64,000 nucleotides of DNA. Origin: Clostridiaceae bacterium (GTDB lineage Bacteria; Bacillota; Clostridia; Lachnospirales; Lachnospiraceae). The stretch covers positions 62,001-126,000 of the forward strand of contig JAGZXV010000001.1 in assembly GCA_018378255.1 (NCBI GenBank). Direction: 5' to 3'. The notes beneath the pieces are model-generated. The model made no database searches. It saw only the letters and a list, made by a program, of their open reading frames with translations, and had not been told where the DNA came from. Position numbers and translations under genes: made by a program. Shown here piece by piece: positions 15,636-23,991 of the stretch. The first letter of the stretch is position 1; each line of letters opens with the position of its first letter.

Positions 15636-16502
15636 CTATTGATCCGTTGACCAGCGTCCGGATGCGCCGCAGGGCAGGACCAGGCCGGTTTTAGTGACCG
15701 GAAGCCCCACTTCTTCGGAATTGACAGAACCTTTATACCTGGGGCATATCTCCGTAGCCAGCATATAAGTCAGGACGGACGGGGCCAGGCCGGTGGTATA
15801 AGAATTTACAAGGAAGAATAAAGGATTGTCCGATAAAAGCTGGACACATAGCCGGATCAAAGGATGAATCGCATCTTCAATCTTCCAGATCTCGCCCTTA
15901 GGCCCTCTTCCATAAGAAGGAGGATCCATGATGATGGCATCATAGTGATTGCCTCTGCGTATCTCCCGTTCCACGAATTTCATACAGTCATCTACAATCC
16001 AACGGATCGGAGCATCTTCCAGTCCGCTGGATTTTGCATTTTCTTTGGCCCATGCGACCATGCCTTTGGATGCATCCACATGGGTTACATGAGCACCCGC
16101 CTGAGCGGAAGCCAGCGTCGCTCCGCCGGTATAGGCGAACAGGTTTAAAACCTTTACCGGCCGGCCGGCTGACTTGATTTTATTTCCAAACCAGTCCCAG
16201 TTTGCTGCCTGCTCGGGAAAAAGACCGGTATGTTTAAAGCTGAATGGCTTCAGATTAAATGTCAGTTCTTTATAATGAATGGTCCATTGTTCCGGAAGGT
16301 CAAAGAACTCCCATTCCCCGCCGCCTTTGGCGCTTCTGTGGTAATGGCCGTTCATATGCCGCCACCGCTTGTCTTCTTTTGGAGTATCCCATATTACCTG
16401 GGGGTCGGGACGGACTAATATATACTTCCCCCAGCGTTCCAATTTTTCGCCCTCAGAGCAATCTATTACTTCATAATCTTTCCAACCGTCTGCTATCCAC
16501 AT
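15636..16502 (-). CDS. Class I SAM-dependent rRNA methyltransferase (RlmI/RlmK-like)
   Basis: 288 residues. SAM-binding motif I is VLNLFAYTGGATLASAQ around residues 118-134; motif II is HVDASKGMVAWAKEN; the catalytic-loop motif is IIMDPPSYGRGPKGE. The set 'NLFAYTGG...DPPS.GR' is typical of the RlmI/RlmK group that methylates 23S rRNA bases, though here the N-terminal PUA domain is absent or reduced. The target base cannot be read from sequence. It is monocistronic on the minus strand. Confidence 0.85.
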   Translation of the reverse strand: MWIADGWKDYEVIDCSEGEKLERWGKYILVRPDPQVIWDTPKEDKRWRHMNGHYHRSAKGGGEWEFFDLPEQWTIHYKELTFNLKPFSFKHTGLFPEQAANWDWFGNKIKSAGRPVKVLNLFAYTGGATLASAQAGAHVTHVDASKGMVAWAKENAKSSGLEDAPIRWIVDDCMKFVEREIRRGNHYDAIIMDPPSYGRGPKGEIWKIEDAIHPLIRLCVQLLSDNPLFFLVNSYTTGLAPSVLTYMLATEICPRYKGSVNSEEVGLPVTKTGLVLPCGASGRWSTDQ

Positions 16503-16622
16503 GGCTTTACCGCCCTTTCTTCCTATTAAATATATCGATCATTCAACGTGATTATAACTTGACAGAGTTATCTCGTCAAGTAACGATCCGGTCATTGTAA
16601 TAGAATTGAAAGATTATTTTTG

Positions 16623-16651
16623 TTGAATTATCAGAAAGTAATTGATACAAT
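16623..16651 (+). promoter_or_regulatory. Sigma-A promoter of the cell-wall-binding repeat protein
   Basis: TTGAAT (16623-16628), 17-bp spacer, TACAAT (16646-16651), 45 bp before ATG. Confidence 0.75.
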
Positions 16652-16695
16652 GTACTATAGGAATACAATGGGGAGAACCTTAAAGGAGCGAAGAT

Positions 16696-18051
16696 ATGAA
16701 AAAAGGAAAATTGGCAGTGCTCGTACTTGCTGCTGTATTATGTGCGGGAACTATGGCGTTTTCAGCATATGCCGCAGATGGATGGCAGCAGTCCAACGGC
16801 AATTGGGTATATTATGATTCGAATGGCAATAAGCTGACCAACGAGTGGAAAAAGGGCGCGGACGACCTGTGGCGCTATTTGGGAAGCAACGGCGAGATGG
16901 TGTTGAATACCTGGGTTGAGGATACCTATTATATGGATTCCAACGGCATTATGGTTACGAATAAGTGGCAGAAGCTGAGTGATTCCAGCGGCACAGAATC
17001 CTACTGGTATTATTTCACCCAGAACGGAAAAGCTGCTACGGACGGTTGGAAGAAAGTGGACAACAAGTGGTATCATTTTGATGATGAAGGCAGGATGGAA
17101 ACCGGCTGGGTTGACGATGAGATGTATTATACCGGTGATGACGGTGTGATGAAGACCGGCTGGCAGAAGCTTTACCCGCCGGATGAGGATTACGATGATG
17201 ACCGCGTTACTCCGGCCAGTGAAGACGGAGACGGAAAGTACTGGTTTTACTTTACAAACTCGGGAAAGAAGTACTGTGCGGAGAATAACAGTGATTATGA
17301 GGTTAAGAAGGTTAACGGTGTATATTATTGCTTCGACAGCGACGGTGTGATGCAGACCGGCTGGGTGAATGTCGGAGATGATCCGGATGAGAACGCATCC
17401 ATCGAAGATTACCGTTACTACGGAAGCGACGGTAAGGTGAAGACCGGATGGCTGTCCATAGAGCCGCCGGAGCCGATTTCAGGTGAATATGAGGATGAGG
17501 TAGAGTGGTTTTATTTCAGCAACCAGGGTAAGCCAAAGGTAGGCCCCAGGGAAGGCGATGCCAACACCGGCGATTTATTCAAGCTGAACGGCCGCACCTA
17601 TCTGTTTAATGACAAGGGAAATCCTGTTTATGGCCTTCAGAAGCTTGAATTAGCGGAAAGCGGCAGCTATACCGCATACTATTTTGGGGACAAGGCAACC
17701 AGTTCCGTAGTTAAGGGAAAACGTAAAGTGGAAGAAGATGACGGCAACGTGAGCGAATTTTATTTTGCGGATACCGGCAAAGGCTACAATGGGGTGAAAG
17801 ACGGATACCTGTATTACATGGGTAAACTGCAAAAAGCTGAGAGCGGTACGAAATATCAGGTAATCACCATTGACGGCAAGAATTACGTAGTGAATACATC
17901 AGGAAAACTTGCCAAATCCACAACTGTTAAGAACGGAGACGGAGTTAAGTATAAGACGAACGGTACGGGAATCCTGGTTAAAGAAGATGATGAAGAACCG
18001 GCAAGTTCTTATAATGAACCATTTGAGCCGGTTTGGTCCAGCCATTATTAA
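16696..18051 (+). CDS. Secreted protein made of cell-wall-binding (choline-binding type) repeats
   Basis: 451 residues. A signal peptide (LAVLVLAAVLCAGTMAFSAYA) is followed almost at once by tandem aromatic-glycine repeats of roughly 20 residues (for example NGNWVYYDSNGNKLTNEW, DNKWYHFDDEGRMETGW), with acidic linkers such as PPDEDYDDD. Such repeats bind choline-decorated teichoic acid or glucan. The second half has longer, more divergent repeats (KYWFYFTNSGKKY, RTYLFNDKGN). No catalytic domain is seen, so it may be a structural surface protein or adhesin. RBS AAAGGAGCG is 5-8 nt upstream. Paralogues occur at 35074 and 36331. Confidence 0.9.
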   Translation: MKKGKLAVLVLAAVLCAGTMAFSAYAADGWQQSNGNWVYYDSNGNKLTNEWKKGADDLWRYLGSNGEMVLNTWVEDTYYMDSNGIMVTNKWQKLSDSSGTESYWYYFTQNGKAATDGWKKVDNKWYHFDDEGRMETGWVDDEMYYTGDDGVMKTGWQKLYPPDEDYDDDRVTPASEDGDGKYWFYFTNSGKKYCAENNSDYEVKKVNGVYYCFDSDGVMQTGWVNVGDDPDENASIEDYRYYGSDGKVKTGWLSIEPPEPISGEYEDEVEWFYFSNQGKPKVGPREGDANTGDLFKLNGRTYLFNDKGNPVYGLQKLELAESGSYTAYYFGDKATSSVVKGKRKVEEDDGNVSEFYFADTGKGYNGVKDGYLYYMGKLQKAESGTKYQVITIDGKNYVVNTSGKLAKSTTVKNGDGVKYKTNGTGILVKEDDEEPASSYNEPFEPVWSSHY

Positions 18052-18070
18052 TTAGGAAGAAACAGAAATC

Positions 18071-18131
18071 AAAAGAGCAGAATCTGACGGATGATAACCG
18101 TTGGGTACTGCTCTTTTTAAATTTTTTTTGA
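18071..18131 (+). terminator. Rho-independent terminator
   Basis: AAAAGAGCAG (18071-18080) pairs with CTGCTCTTTT (18108-18117); the loop holds ACGG/CCGT. T-rich sequence with eight consecutive Ts follows. Confidence 0.85.
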
Positions 18132-18279
18132 GCAGGAGAAAAAACGGTCTCAATGGGGTTATAATTTTACTGAATATGGAAATAATCTTAACACGTTGGT
18201 TTACATCCATGTGAAAAGTCCTGAAACTTTACCGCTTTTCCGCCGTCAGAACGGTTACGAAAAATAAATAAAAAAATAC

Positions 18280-18308
18280 TTGCAAATAAAAGGAAAATGT
18301 GATATGCT
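18280..18308 (+). promoter_or_regulatory. Promoter of the S10 ribosomal operon
   Basis: TTGCAA (18280-18285), 17-bp spacer, TATGCT (18303-18308). It opens a leader of about 230 nt before rpsJ. Confidence 0.75.
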
Positions 18309-18543
18309 AACAAAGCTGTGGCATGATAGCTGTGAAGCGTGAGGTTGCTGCCCGATGTGGTAGGTGTTCCGTGGAGCGAATGTCAAGTTAGGAAACTGGC
18401 GACAAGTCACTGTACAATTTACTAAAGTTCTAGCAGATATGTGGGAATTTGTGTGTGGATCTATGAGGACACACACGGGAACGTGTACAGTCACCGCTTG
18501 TCGTACTTCGAGTAATAAGTGCGAAAAGGAGGCGACTTTTTTT
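18309..18543 (+). ncRNA. Structured leader of the S10 operon (candidate autoregulatory RNA)
   Basis: The 235-nt leader contains a long-range stem: CGACAAG (18400-18406) with CTTGTCG (18497-18503), an internal loop, then ACTGTACA (18409-18416) with TGTACAGT (18484-18491). Inside it is a hairpin, GTGTGTG (18451-18457)/CACACAC (18470-18476). The fold ends about 22 nt before the rpsJ ribosome binding site. In gammaproteobacteria L4 represses the S10 operon through its leader. A similar role here is inference, and I do not match this to a named RNA family. Confidence 0.6.
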
Positions 18544-18861
18544 ATGGCAAGTCAAGTAATGAGAATCACATTAAAAGCTTATGATCATCAGTTAGTAGAT
18601 CAGTCAGCTGGAAAAATCATCGAGACTGTAAAAAAGACAGGATCACAGGTGAGCGGACCGGTGCCGTTACCAACTAAAAAAGAAGTGGTAACAATCTTAA
18701 GAGCGGTTCACAAGTACAAAGATTCCAGAGAACAGTTCGAACAGAGAACTCATAAGAGACTTATCGATATCATCACACCAAGCCAGAAAACAGTTGATGC
18801 ATTATCAAGATTAGAGATGCCAGCTGGTGTGTACATTGATATCAAGATGAAAACCAAATAA
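18544..18861 (+). CDS. rpsJ: 30S ribosomal protein S10
   Basis: 105 residues, full length. Opens with MRITLKAYDHQLVDQSAGKI and ends with LSRLEMPAGVYIDIKMK, both diagnostic of S10 (NusE), which sits in the 30S head and also joins antitermination complexes with NusB. ATG 18544 is preceded by AAGGAGG at 18526-18532. The frame is open further upstream to 18364, but that part lies in the structured leader. First gene of the operon; separated from rplC by a structured 176-nt spacer. Confidence 0.98.
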   Translation: MASQVMRITLKAYDHQLVDQSAGKIIETVKKTGSQVSGPVPLPTKKEVVTILRAVHKYKDSREQFEQRTHKRLIDIITPSQKTVDALSRLEMPAGVYIDIKMKTK

Positions 18862-19037
18862 GGTTTTCGGTGGACAAGGTAATATCCTGAAGGGTTATAT
18901 ATAGAAGCAACACTCTTTCCTGAAGAGGAATCAACATCTCCCGCAAGGGGGTCATAGTGTTCCACGTATATTTGACTGTTCTAGGATGAACGCGTTAAGC
19001 GTTCCGCTGTAGATCAACAAACAGGAGGTAATTAGTT
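18862..19037 (+). ncRNA. Structured rpsJ-rplC spacer RNA (candidate cis-regulatory element)
   Basis: Unusually long for this operon and full of helices. An outer stem AACACT (18909-18914)/AGTGTT (18956-18961) encloses TTCCT-GAAG-AGGAA (18917-18930) and CTCCC-GCAA-GGGGG (18938-18951), the latter capped by a GNRA tetraloop, making a three-way junction. A further hairpin GAACGC-GTTAA-GCGTTC (18988-19004) precedes the rplC ribosome binding site. This looks like a protein-binding RNA, possibly for L3 or L4; that is inference. Confidence 0.6.
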
Positions 19038-19670
19038 ATGAAGAAAGCTATTTTAGCTACTAAAGTCGGAATGACTCAAATCTTCAATGAAGACGGAGTT
19101 TTAACTCCAGTAACAGTTCTTCAGGCTGGCCCATGTGTAGTTACACAGGTTAAGACCGTTGAGAACGATGGTTACAAAGCAGTGCAGGTTGGTTTTGTTG
19201 ACAAGAGAGCGAAATTAGTCACAAAACCGGTAAAAGGCCATTTTGATAAGGCCGGAGTTGCTTACAAGAGATTTGTAAGAGAATTCAAATTCGAGAACGC
19301 TGAAGAATATTCAGTGAAAGACGAAATCAAAGCAGATATCTTCGCAGCTGGCGACAAGATTGACGCAACAGCTATTTCCAAAGGTAAAGGTTTCCAGGGT
19401 GCTATTAAGAGACACGGACAGTCCAGAGGACCTATGGCTCATGGTTCTAAATTCCATCGTCATGCTGGTTCAAACGGTTCTTGTTCAGATCCTAGTAAAG
19501 TATTTAAGGGTAAGAAGATGCCTGGCCAGATGGGTAACAAGAGAATCACCATCCAGAACCTTGAGATCGTCAGAGTTGATGCTGAAAACAACCTGATCTT
19601 AGTTAAGGGCGCTGTACCAGGACCTAAGAAGTCTTTAGTAACACTGAAAGAAACAGTAAAAGCATGCTAA
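19038..19670 (+). CDS. rplC: 50S ribosomal protein L3
   Basis: 210 residues, normal length. Begins KKAILATKVGMTQIF and contains the long extension HGQSRGPMAHGSKFHRHAGS and KMPGQMGNKRITIQNL that reaches toward the peptidyl transferase centre; it nucleates 23S domain VI assembly. AGGAGG stands 8 nt before ATG. Preceded by the structured spacer and followed 29 bp later by rplD. Confidence 0.98.
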   Translation: MKKAILATKVGMTQIFNEDGVLTPVTVLQAGPCVVTQVKTVENDGYKAVQVGFVDKRAKLVTKPVKGHFDKAGVAYKRFVREFKFENAEEYSVKDEIKADIFAAGDKIDATAISKGKGFQGAIKRHGQSRGPMAHGSKFHRHAGSNGSCSDPSKVFKGKKMPGQMGNKRITIQNLEIVRVDAENNLILVKGAVPGPKKSLVTLKETVKAC

Positions 19671-19699
19671 TGCTTTTATAGGAAAGGAGGAACACACAG

Positions 19700-20320
19700 A
19701 TGGCAAACGTATCTGTTTACAATATTGAAGGTAATGAAGTTGGAACGTTAGAACTGAATGATGCTGTATTTGGTGTTGAAGTGAATGAACATCTCGTACA
19801 CATGGCAGTTGTAGCCCAGCTTGCAAACAAACGTCAGGGAACACAGAAAGCTAAAACCCGTTCTGAAGTTTCCGGTGGTGGAAGAAAACCATGGAAGCAG
19901 AAAGGAACCGGCCACGCAAGACAGGGTTCAACAAGATCCCCACAGTGGACAGGCGGCGGAGTTGTATTCGCTCCAACACCTAGAGATTACACAATTAAGT
20001 TAAACAAAAAAGAAAAAAGAGCAGCTCTTAAATCCGCTTTAACAAGCAGAGTTAACGAGAACAAGTTCATCGTTGTTGACGAGATCAACTTTGATGAGAT
20101 CAAAACAAAGAATTTCCAGAATATCATGAATAACCTGAAAGTATCCAAGGCACTTGTTGTTTTAGGCGAAGGAAGCGAGAAGGTAGTTTTATCTGCAAGA
20201 AATATTCCTGCTATCCAGACAGCATCTGTTAATACAATCAATGTTTATGACATTTTGAAATACAACACAGTAGTAGCTACGAAAGCGGCTGTTGCAAGTA
20301 TCGAGGAGGTGTACGCATAA
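19700..20320 (+). CDS. rplD: 50S ribosomal protein L4
   Basis: 206 residues. The tunnel-lining loop is present as TRSEVSGGGRKPWKQKGTG followed by RQGSTRSPQWTGGG, the site where macrolide-resistance mutations fall in other bacteria; it looks wild type. L4 is the S10-operon repressor in enterobacteria. AAAGGAGG precedes ATG 19700. Its stop codon overlaps the rplW start by one base (TAATG). Confidence 0.98.
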   Translation: MANVSVYNIEGNEVGTLELNDAVFGVEVNEHLVHMAVVAQLANKRQGTQKAKTRSEVSGGGRKPWKQKGTGHARQGSTRSPQWTGGGVVFAPTPRDYTIKLNKKEKRAALKSALTSRVNENKFIVVDEINFDEIKTKNFQNIMNNLKVSKALVVLGEGSEKVVLSARNIPAIQTASVNTINVYDILKYNTVVATKAAVASIEEVYA

Positions 20321-20619
20321 TGGCAAACGTTCAATATTACGATGTAATTCTCAAACCAGTTGTAACTGAAAAGAGTATGAATGCTATGGCAGAAAAGAAA
20401 TACACTTTCTTAGTTCATCCGGAAGCTAACAAATCTATGATTAAAGAAGCTGTTGAGAAGATGTTCCCAGGAACAAAAGTTTCCAGCGTTAACACTATGA
20501 ATCTGGAAGGCAAAAACCGCAGAAGAGGTATGGTAGTTGGTAAAACTGCTAAATCCAAAAAAGCGATTGTTAAGCTTACTGCAGACAGCAAAGATATCGA
20601 GATCTTCCAGGGTCTGTAA
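20320..20619 (+). CDS. rplW: 50S ribosomal protein L23
   Basis: 99 residues with YYDVILKPVVTEKSM at the start and VNTMNLEGKNRRRG in the extended loop near the tunnel exit. L23 is the docking site for SRP and trigger factor. Translationally coupled to rplD by the 1-nt TAATG overlap; GAGGAGG lies just upstream inside rplD. Confidence 0.98.
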   Translation: MANVQYYDVILKPVVTEKSMNAMAEKKYTFLVHPEANKSMIKEAVEKMFPGTKVSSVNTMNLEGKNRRRGMVVGKTAKSKKAIVKLTADSKDIEIFQGL

Positions 20620-20706
20620 ACTTATAACAAGATGATTATACGGCGAACACTATGCCGTGATAAATGAAACGCGTGGACGCGTTGAGAATTGAAAGGAGAG
20701 TTTAAA

Positions 20707-21552
20707 ATGGGAATTAAAACATTTAACCCATATACACCTTCCAGAAGACACATGACAGGATCTGACTTCAGTGAAATCACAAAGTCAACCCCAGAAAAGT
20801 CTTTAGTTACTTCCTTAAAGAAAAACGCAGGACGTAACAATCAGGGTAAAATTACAGTAAGACACCGCGGAGGCGGCTCAAGAAGAAAATATAGAATTAT
20901 CGATTTCAAGAGAAACAGCAAAGACGGAATACCGGCAACTGTTATCGGTATCGAATACGATCCAAACAGAACAGCTAACATCGCTCTGATCTGCTATGCA
21001 GACGGAACAAAATCTTATATCCTCGCTCCGGCAGGACTGACAGATGGAATGAAAGTTATGAGCGGCCCTCAGGCAGAAGCAAAAGTTGGTAACTGTTTAC
21101 CACTGAGCCAGATTCCTGTTGGTGCACAGATTCACAACATTGAATTATATCCGGGCAAAGGCGGCCAGCTGGTTCGTTCCGCTGGAAACGCAGCTCAGTT
21201 AATGGCTAAAGAAGGCAAATATGCAACATTAAGACTTCCTTCAGGTGAAATGAGAATGGTTCCGATCATCTGTAGAGCTACAATCGGTGTTGTTGGAAAT
21301 GGAGATCACTCTCTGATTAACATCGGTAAAGCTGGTAGAAAACGTAACATGGGTATCAGACCTACAGTTCGTGGTTCCGTTATGAACCCTAACGACCATC
21401 CACACGGTGGTGGTGAAGGTAAGACCGGTATCGGACGTCCAGGTCCATCTACACCATGGGGTAAACCGGCACTTGGCTTGAAGACAAGAAAGAAAAACAA
21501 ACAGTCTAACAAACTGATTGTAAGAAGAAGAGATGGAAAGACCATTAAATAA
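20707..21552 (+). CDS. rplB: 50S ribosomal protein L2
   Basis: 281 residues. Starts MGIKTFNPYTPSRRHMTGSD and ends with the conserved SVMNPNDHPHGGGEGKTGIG, which holds the His near the peptidyl transferase centre. ATG 20707 follows AAAGGAG. An in-frame TTG at 20689 would include the ribosome binding site and is rejected. The 87-nt spacer from rplW holds small hairpins (ACGGC/GCCGT and AACGCG-TGGA-CGCGTT at 20668-20683). Confidence 0.98.
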   Translation: MGIKTFNPYTPSRRHMTGSDFSEITKSTPEKSLVTSLKKNAGRNNQGKITVRHRGGGSRRKYRIIDFKRNSKDGIPATVIGIEYDPNRTANIALICYADGTKSYILAPAGLTDGMKVMSGPQAEAKVGNCLPLSQIPVGAQIHNIELYPGKGGQLVRSAGNAAQLMAKEGKYATLRLPSGEMRMVPIICRATIGVVGNGDHSLINIGKAGRKRNMGIRPTVRGSVMNPNDHPHGGGEGKTGIGRPGPSTPWGKPALGLKTRKKNKQSNKLIVRRRDGKTIK

Positions 21553-21572
21553 TTGAAGGAGGATTAAAACCT

Positions 21573-21851
21573 ATGGCACGTTCACTTAAAAAAGGACCAT
21601 TTGCAGATGCGCATTTGCTGAAAAAAGTAGATGCTATGAACGCAGCAGGACAGAAGCAGGTTATTAAGACCTGGTCACGCCGTTCTACAATCTTCCCACA
21701 GATGGTTGGACATACAATCGCAGTTCATGATGGCAGAAAACACGTTCCGGTATATGTAACCGAAGATATGGTTGGACATAAACTTGGAGAATTCGTAGCT
21801 ACCAGAACTTACAGAGGACATGGTAAAGACGAGAAGAAGACCCGTCGTTAG
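21573..21851 (+). CDS. rpsS: 30S ribosomal protein S19
   Basis: 92 residues: ARSLKKGPFADAHLLKKV, TWSRRSTIFPQMVGHTIAVH and the C-terminal TRTYRGHGKDEKK. It binds 16S rRNA in the 30S head with S13. AGGAGG 9 nt before ATG; 20 bp after rplB. Confidence 0.98.
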   Translation: MARSLKKGPFADAHLLKKVDAMNAAGQKQVIKTWSRRSTIFPQMVGHTIAVHDGRKHVPVYVTEDMVGHKLGEFVATRTYRGHGKDEKKTRR

Positions 21852-21881
21852 GATACAAGTATTTGAAAGGAGGTTTCACCA

Positions 21882-22268
21882 ATGGCTAGAGGACATAGAT
21901 CCCAGATTAAGAGAGAAAGAAATGCGCAGAAAGATACCAGACCATCTGCTAAGTTATCTTATGCAAGAGTATCTGTTCAGAAAGCATGTTTCGTATTAGA
22001 TGCCATTAGAGGCAAAGATGTAACCACTGCACTTGGTATTGTAACTTACAATCCAAGATATGCTTCTACATTAATTGAAAAATTATTAAAATCAGCAATT
22101 GCTAATGCTGAAAACAATAACGGAATGAGCGCCGCGAACCTTTATGTTGAGGAATGTTATGCAAATAAAGGACCGACAATGAAGAGAGTAAAACCGAGAG
22201 CACAGGGCAGAGCTTACAGAATCGAGAAGAGAATGAGCCATATCACAATCGTGCTTAATGAAAGATAG
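21882..22268 (+). CDS. rplV: 50S ribosomal protein L22
   Basis: 128 residues, with the N-terminal extension ARGHRSQIKRERNAQKDTRP and the tunnel hairpin GPTMKRVKPRAQGRAYRI. AAAGGAGG precedes ATG 21882. L22 lines the exit tunnel opposite L4; the loop shows no resistance-type deletion. Confidence 0.97.
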   Translation: MARGHRSQIKRERNAQKDTRPSAKLSYARVSVQKACFVLDAIRGKDVTTALGIVTYNPRYASTLIEKLLKSAIANAENNNGMSAANLYVEECYANKGPTMKRVKPRAQGRAYRIEKRMSHITIVLNER

Positions 22269-22277
22269 GAGGCAAAT

Positions 22278-22934
22278 ATGGGACAGAAAGTTAATCCACA
22301 CGGCTTGAGAGTCGGTGTTATTAAAGACTGGGACTCCAAATGGTATGCTGAAGCTGATTTCGCTGATTGTTTAGTAGAAGATTACAACATCCGTACATTC
22401 TTAAAGAAGAGACTGTACAGCGCTGGAATTTCTAAGATCGAAATCGAAAGAGCATCTGACAGAGTTAAAGTTATCATCTATACAGCAAAACCTGGCGTTG
22501 TAATCGGCAAGGGCGGAGCTGAAATTGAGAAATTAAAAGCAGAAGTTCAGAAATTAACTGATAAAAAATTATTCGTTGATATCAAAGAAATCAAGAGACC
22601 TGATAAAGATGCTCAGTTGGTAGCAGAATCTATCGCACAGCAGTTAGAGAACCGTGTTTCCTTCAGACGTGCTATGAAGTCTACAATGGGACGTTCTATG
22701 AAAGCCGGAATCAAAGGTATTAAGACTGCAGTTGCAGGCCGTCTTGGCGGAGCTGATATGGCTCGTACCGAGTTCTACAGCGAAGGTACGATTCCGCTTC
22801 AGACATTAAGAGCAGATATTGACTATGGTTTCGCAGAAGCAGATACAACCTACGGCAAATTAGGCGTTAAGGTTTGGATCTACAAAGGCGAAGTACTTCC
22901 TACTAAAGGAAACAAGGAAGGGAGCGATAAATAA
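22278..22934 (+). CDS. rpsC: 30S ribosomal protein S3
   Basis: 218 residues. The KH domain signature VVIGKGGAEIEKLKAEVQKL lies around residues 75-95; the C-terminal domain contains GTIPLQTLRADIDYGFAEA. S3 lines the mRNA entry channel and has helicase activity with S4 and S5. RBS AGGAGGC; the stop codon overlaps the rplP ATG by one base. Confidence 0.98.
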   Translation: MGQKVNPHGLRVGVIKDWDSKWYAEADFADCLVEDYNIRTFLKKRLYSAGISKIEIERASDRVKVIIYTAKPGVVIGKGGAEIEKLKAEVQKLTDKKLFVDIKEIKRPDKDAQLVAESIAQQLENRVSFRRAMKSTMGRSMKAGIKGIKTAVAGRLGGADMARTEFYSEGTIPLQTLRADIDYGFAEADTTYGKLGVKVWIYKGEVLPTKGNKEGSDK

Positions 22935-23371
22935 TGTTAATGCCTAAGAGAGTTAAGCGTCGTAAACAGTTCCGTGGAAGCATGGCAGGAAAAGCCCTCA
23001 GAGGAAACAAAATTTCTAACGGTGAATACGGTTTAGTCGCTACAGAACCATGTTGGATTAAATCCAATCAGATCGAAGCAGCCCGTGTTGCTATGACTCG
23101 TTATATCAAACGTGGTGGTAAAGTTTGGATTAAAATTTTCCCAGATAAACCTGTAACAGCAAAACCAGCAGAAACCCGTATGGGTTCCGGTAAAGGCGCT
23201 CTTGAGTATTGGGTAGCAGTTGTAAAACCGGGCCGTGTTATGTTTGAAATCGCTGGTGTACCAGAGGAAACAGCTCGTGAAGCTTTACGTCTTGCTATGC
23301 ACAAATTGCCATGCAAGTGTAAAATTGCTTCTAAAGCAGATTTAGAAGGCGGTGATAACAGTGAAAACTAA
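22934..23371 (+). CDS. rplP: 50S ribosomal protein L16
   Basis: 145 residues, opening MLMPKRVKRRKQFRG as expected for L16, with TKYIKRGG-like basic strands and KPVTAKPAETRMGSGKG in the loop near the A site. It overlaps rpsC by 1 nt and rpmC by 11 nt, so the three are translationally coupled. Confidence 0.98.
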   Translation: MLMPKRVKRRKQFRGSMAGKALRGNKISNGEYGLVATEPCWIKSNQIEAARVAMTRYIKRGGKVWIKIFPDKPVTAKPAETRMGSGKGALEYWVAVVKPGRVMFEIAGVPEETAREALRLAMHKLPCKCKIASKADLEGGDNSEN

Positions 23372-23567
23372 TAAATATGTAGAAGATTTAAAGGTGAAAT
23401 CAGCTGCAGAGTTGAATGAAGAATTAGTAGCTGCTAAGAAAGAACTTTTTAATTTAAGATTCCAGAATGCAACTAACCAATTAGATAACACCAGCAGAAT
23501 TAAGGAAGTTCGCAAGAACATTGCCAGAATTCAGACTGTTATTACAGAGAAAGCAAAAATGGCTTAA
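23361..23567 (+). CDS. rpmC: 50S ribosomal protein L29
   Basis: 68 residues in two helices: YVEDLKVKSAAELNEELV, KKELFNLRFQNATNQL, NTSRIKEVRKNIARIQTV. GTG 23361 is chosen because AAGGCGGTGA lies just upstream; an in-frame GTG at 23352 overlaps it. It starts inside the end of rplP. L29 sits at the tunnel exit next to L23. Confidence 0.95.
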   Translation: MKTNKYVEDLKVKSAAELNEELVAAKKELFNLRFQNATNQLDNTSRIKEVRKNIARIQTVITEKAKMA

Positions 23568-23635
23568 TTGGAAAATAGATTCTATAGCGGATGCGAATAG
23601 TCAATATTCGCTATTTGAAAGGAGAAACAGTAGTC

Positions 23636-23890
23636 GTGGAAAGAAATTTAAGAAAAACACGTACCGGTAAAGTTGTAAGTAACAAGATGGACAAAACCAT
23701 CGTTGTTGCTATCGAAGACCACGTAAAACATCCTTTATACGGCAAGATCGTGAAAAGATCTATCAAATTAAAAGCGCATGACGAGAAGAATGAGTGTGCG
23801 ATTGGCGATACAGTAAAAGTTATGGAAACAAGACCTTTATCCAAAGATAAGAGATGGAGACTTGTTGAGATTATCGAAAAAGCAAAATAA
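23636..23890 (+). CDS. rpsQ: 30S ribosomal protein S17
   Basis: 84 residues: ERNLRKTRTGKVVSNKMDKT, then KHPLYGKIVKRSIKLKAHDE and TRPLSKDKRWRLVEI. GTG 23636 has AAAGGAGA about 11 nt upstream; the frame upstream to 23591 falls in a hairpin (GCGAATA/TATTCGC, 23593-23611). S17 is an early 16S-binding protein. Confidence 0.95.
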   Translation: MERNLRKTRTGKVVSNKMDKTIVVAIEDHVKHPLYGKIVKRSIKLKAHDEKNECAIGDTVKVMETRPLSKDKRWRLVEIIEKAK

Positions 23891-23891
23891 A

Positions 23892-23914
23892 GTAAATTTG
23901 CTGAGCAAATTTAC
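23892..23914 (+). other. Perfect hairpin in the rpsQ-rplN spacer
   Basis: GTAAATTTGC, loop TGA, GCAAATTTAC: a 10-bp perfect stem starting 2 nt after the rpsQ stop. No T-run follows. The rest of the 101-nt spacer is rich in GCG/CGC words that could pair further. Confidence 0.7.
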
Positions 23915-23991
23915 GCTGCGCAAACGAAGCAGAGCGGAGTTCGCGTTTCACGTTTATTTCGCAAGGCGAAAACAAGGAAGGAGTATCAGGC

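Noticed and set aside
18364..18543. N-terminal extension of rpsJ
   Set aside because: S10 starts at ATG 18544 with a good ribosome binding site; the upstream part is the structured leader.
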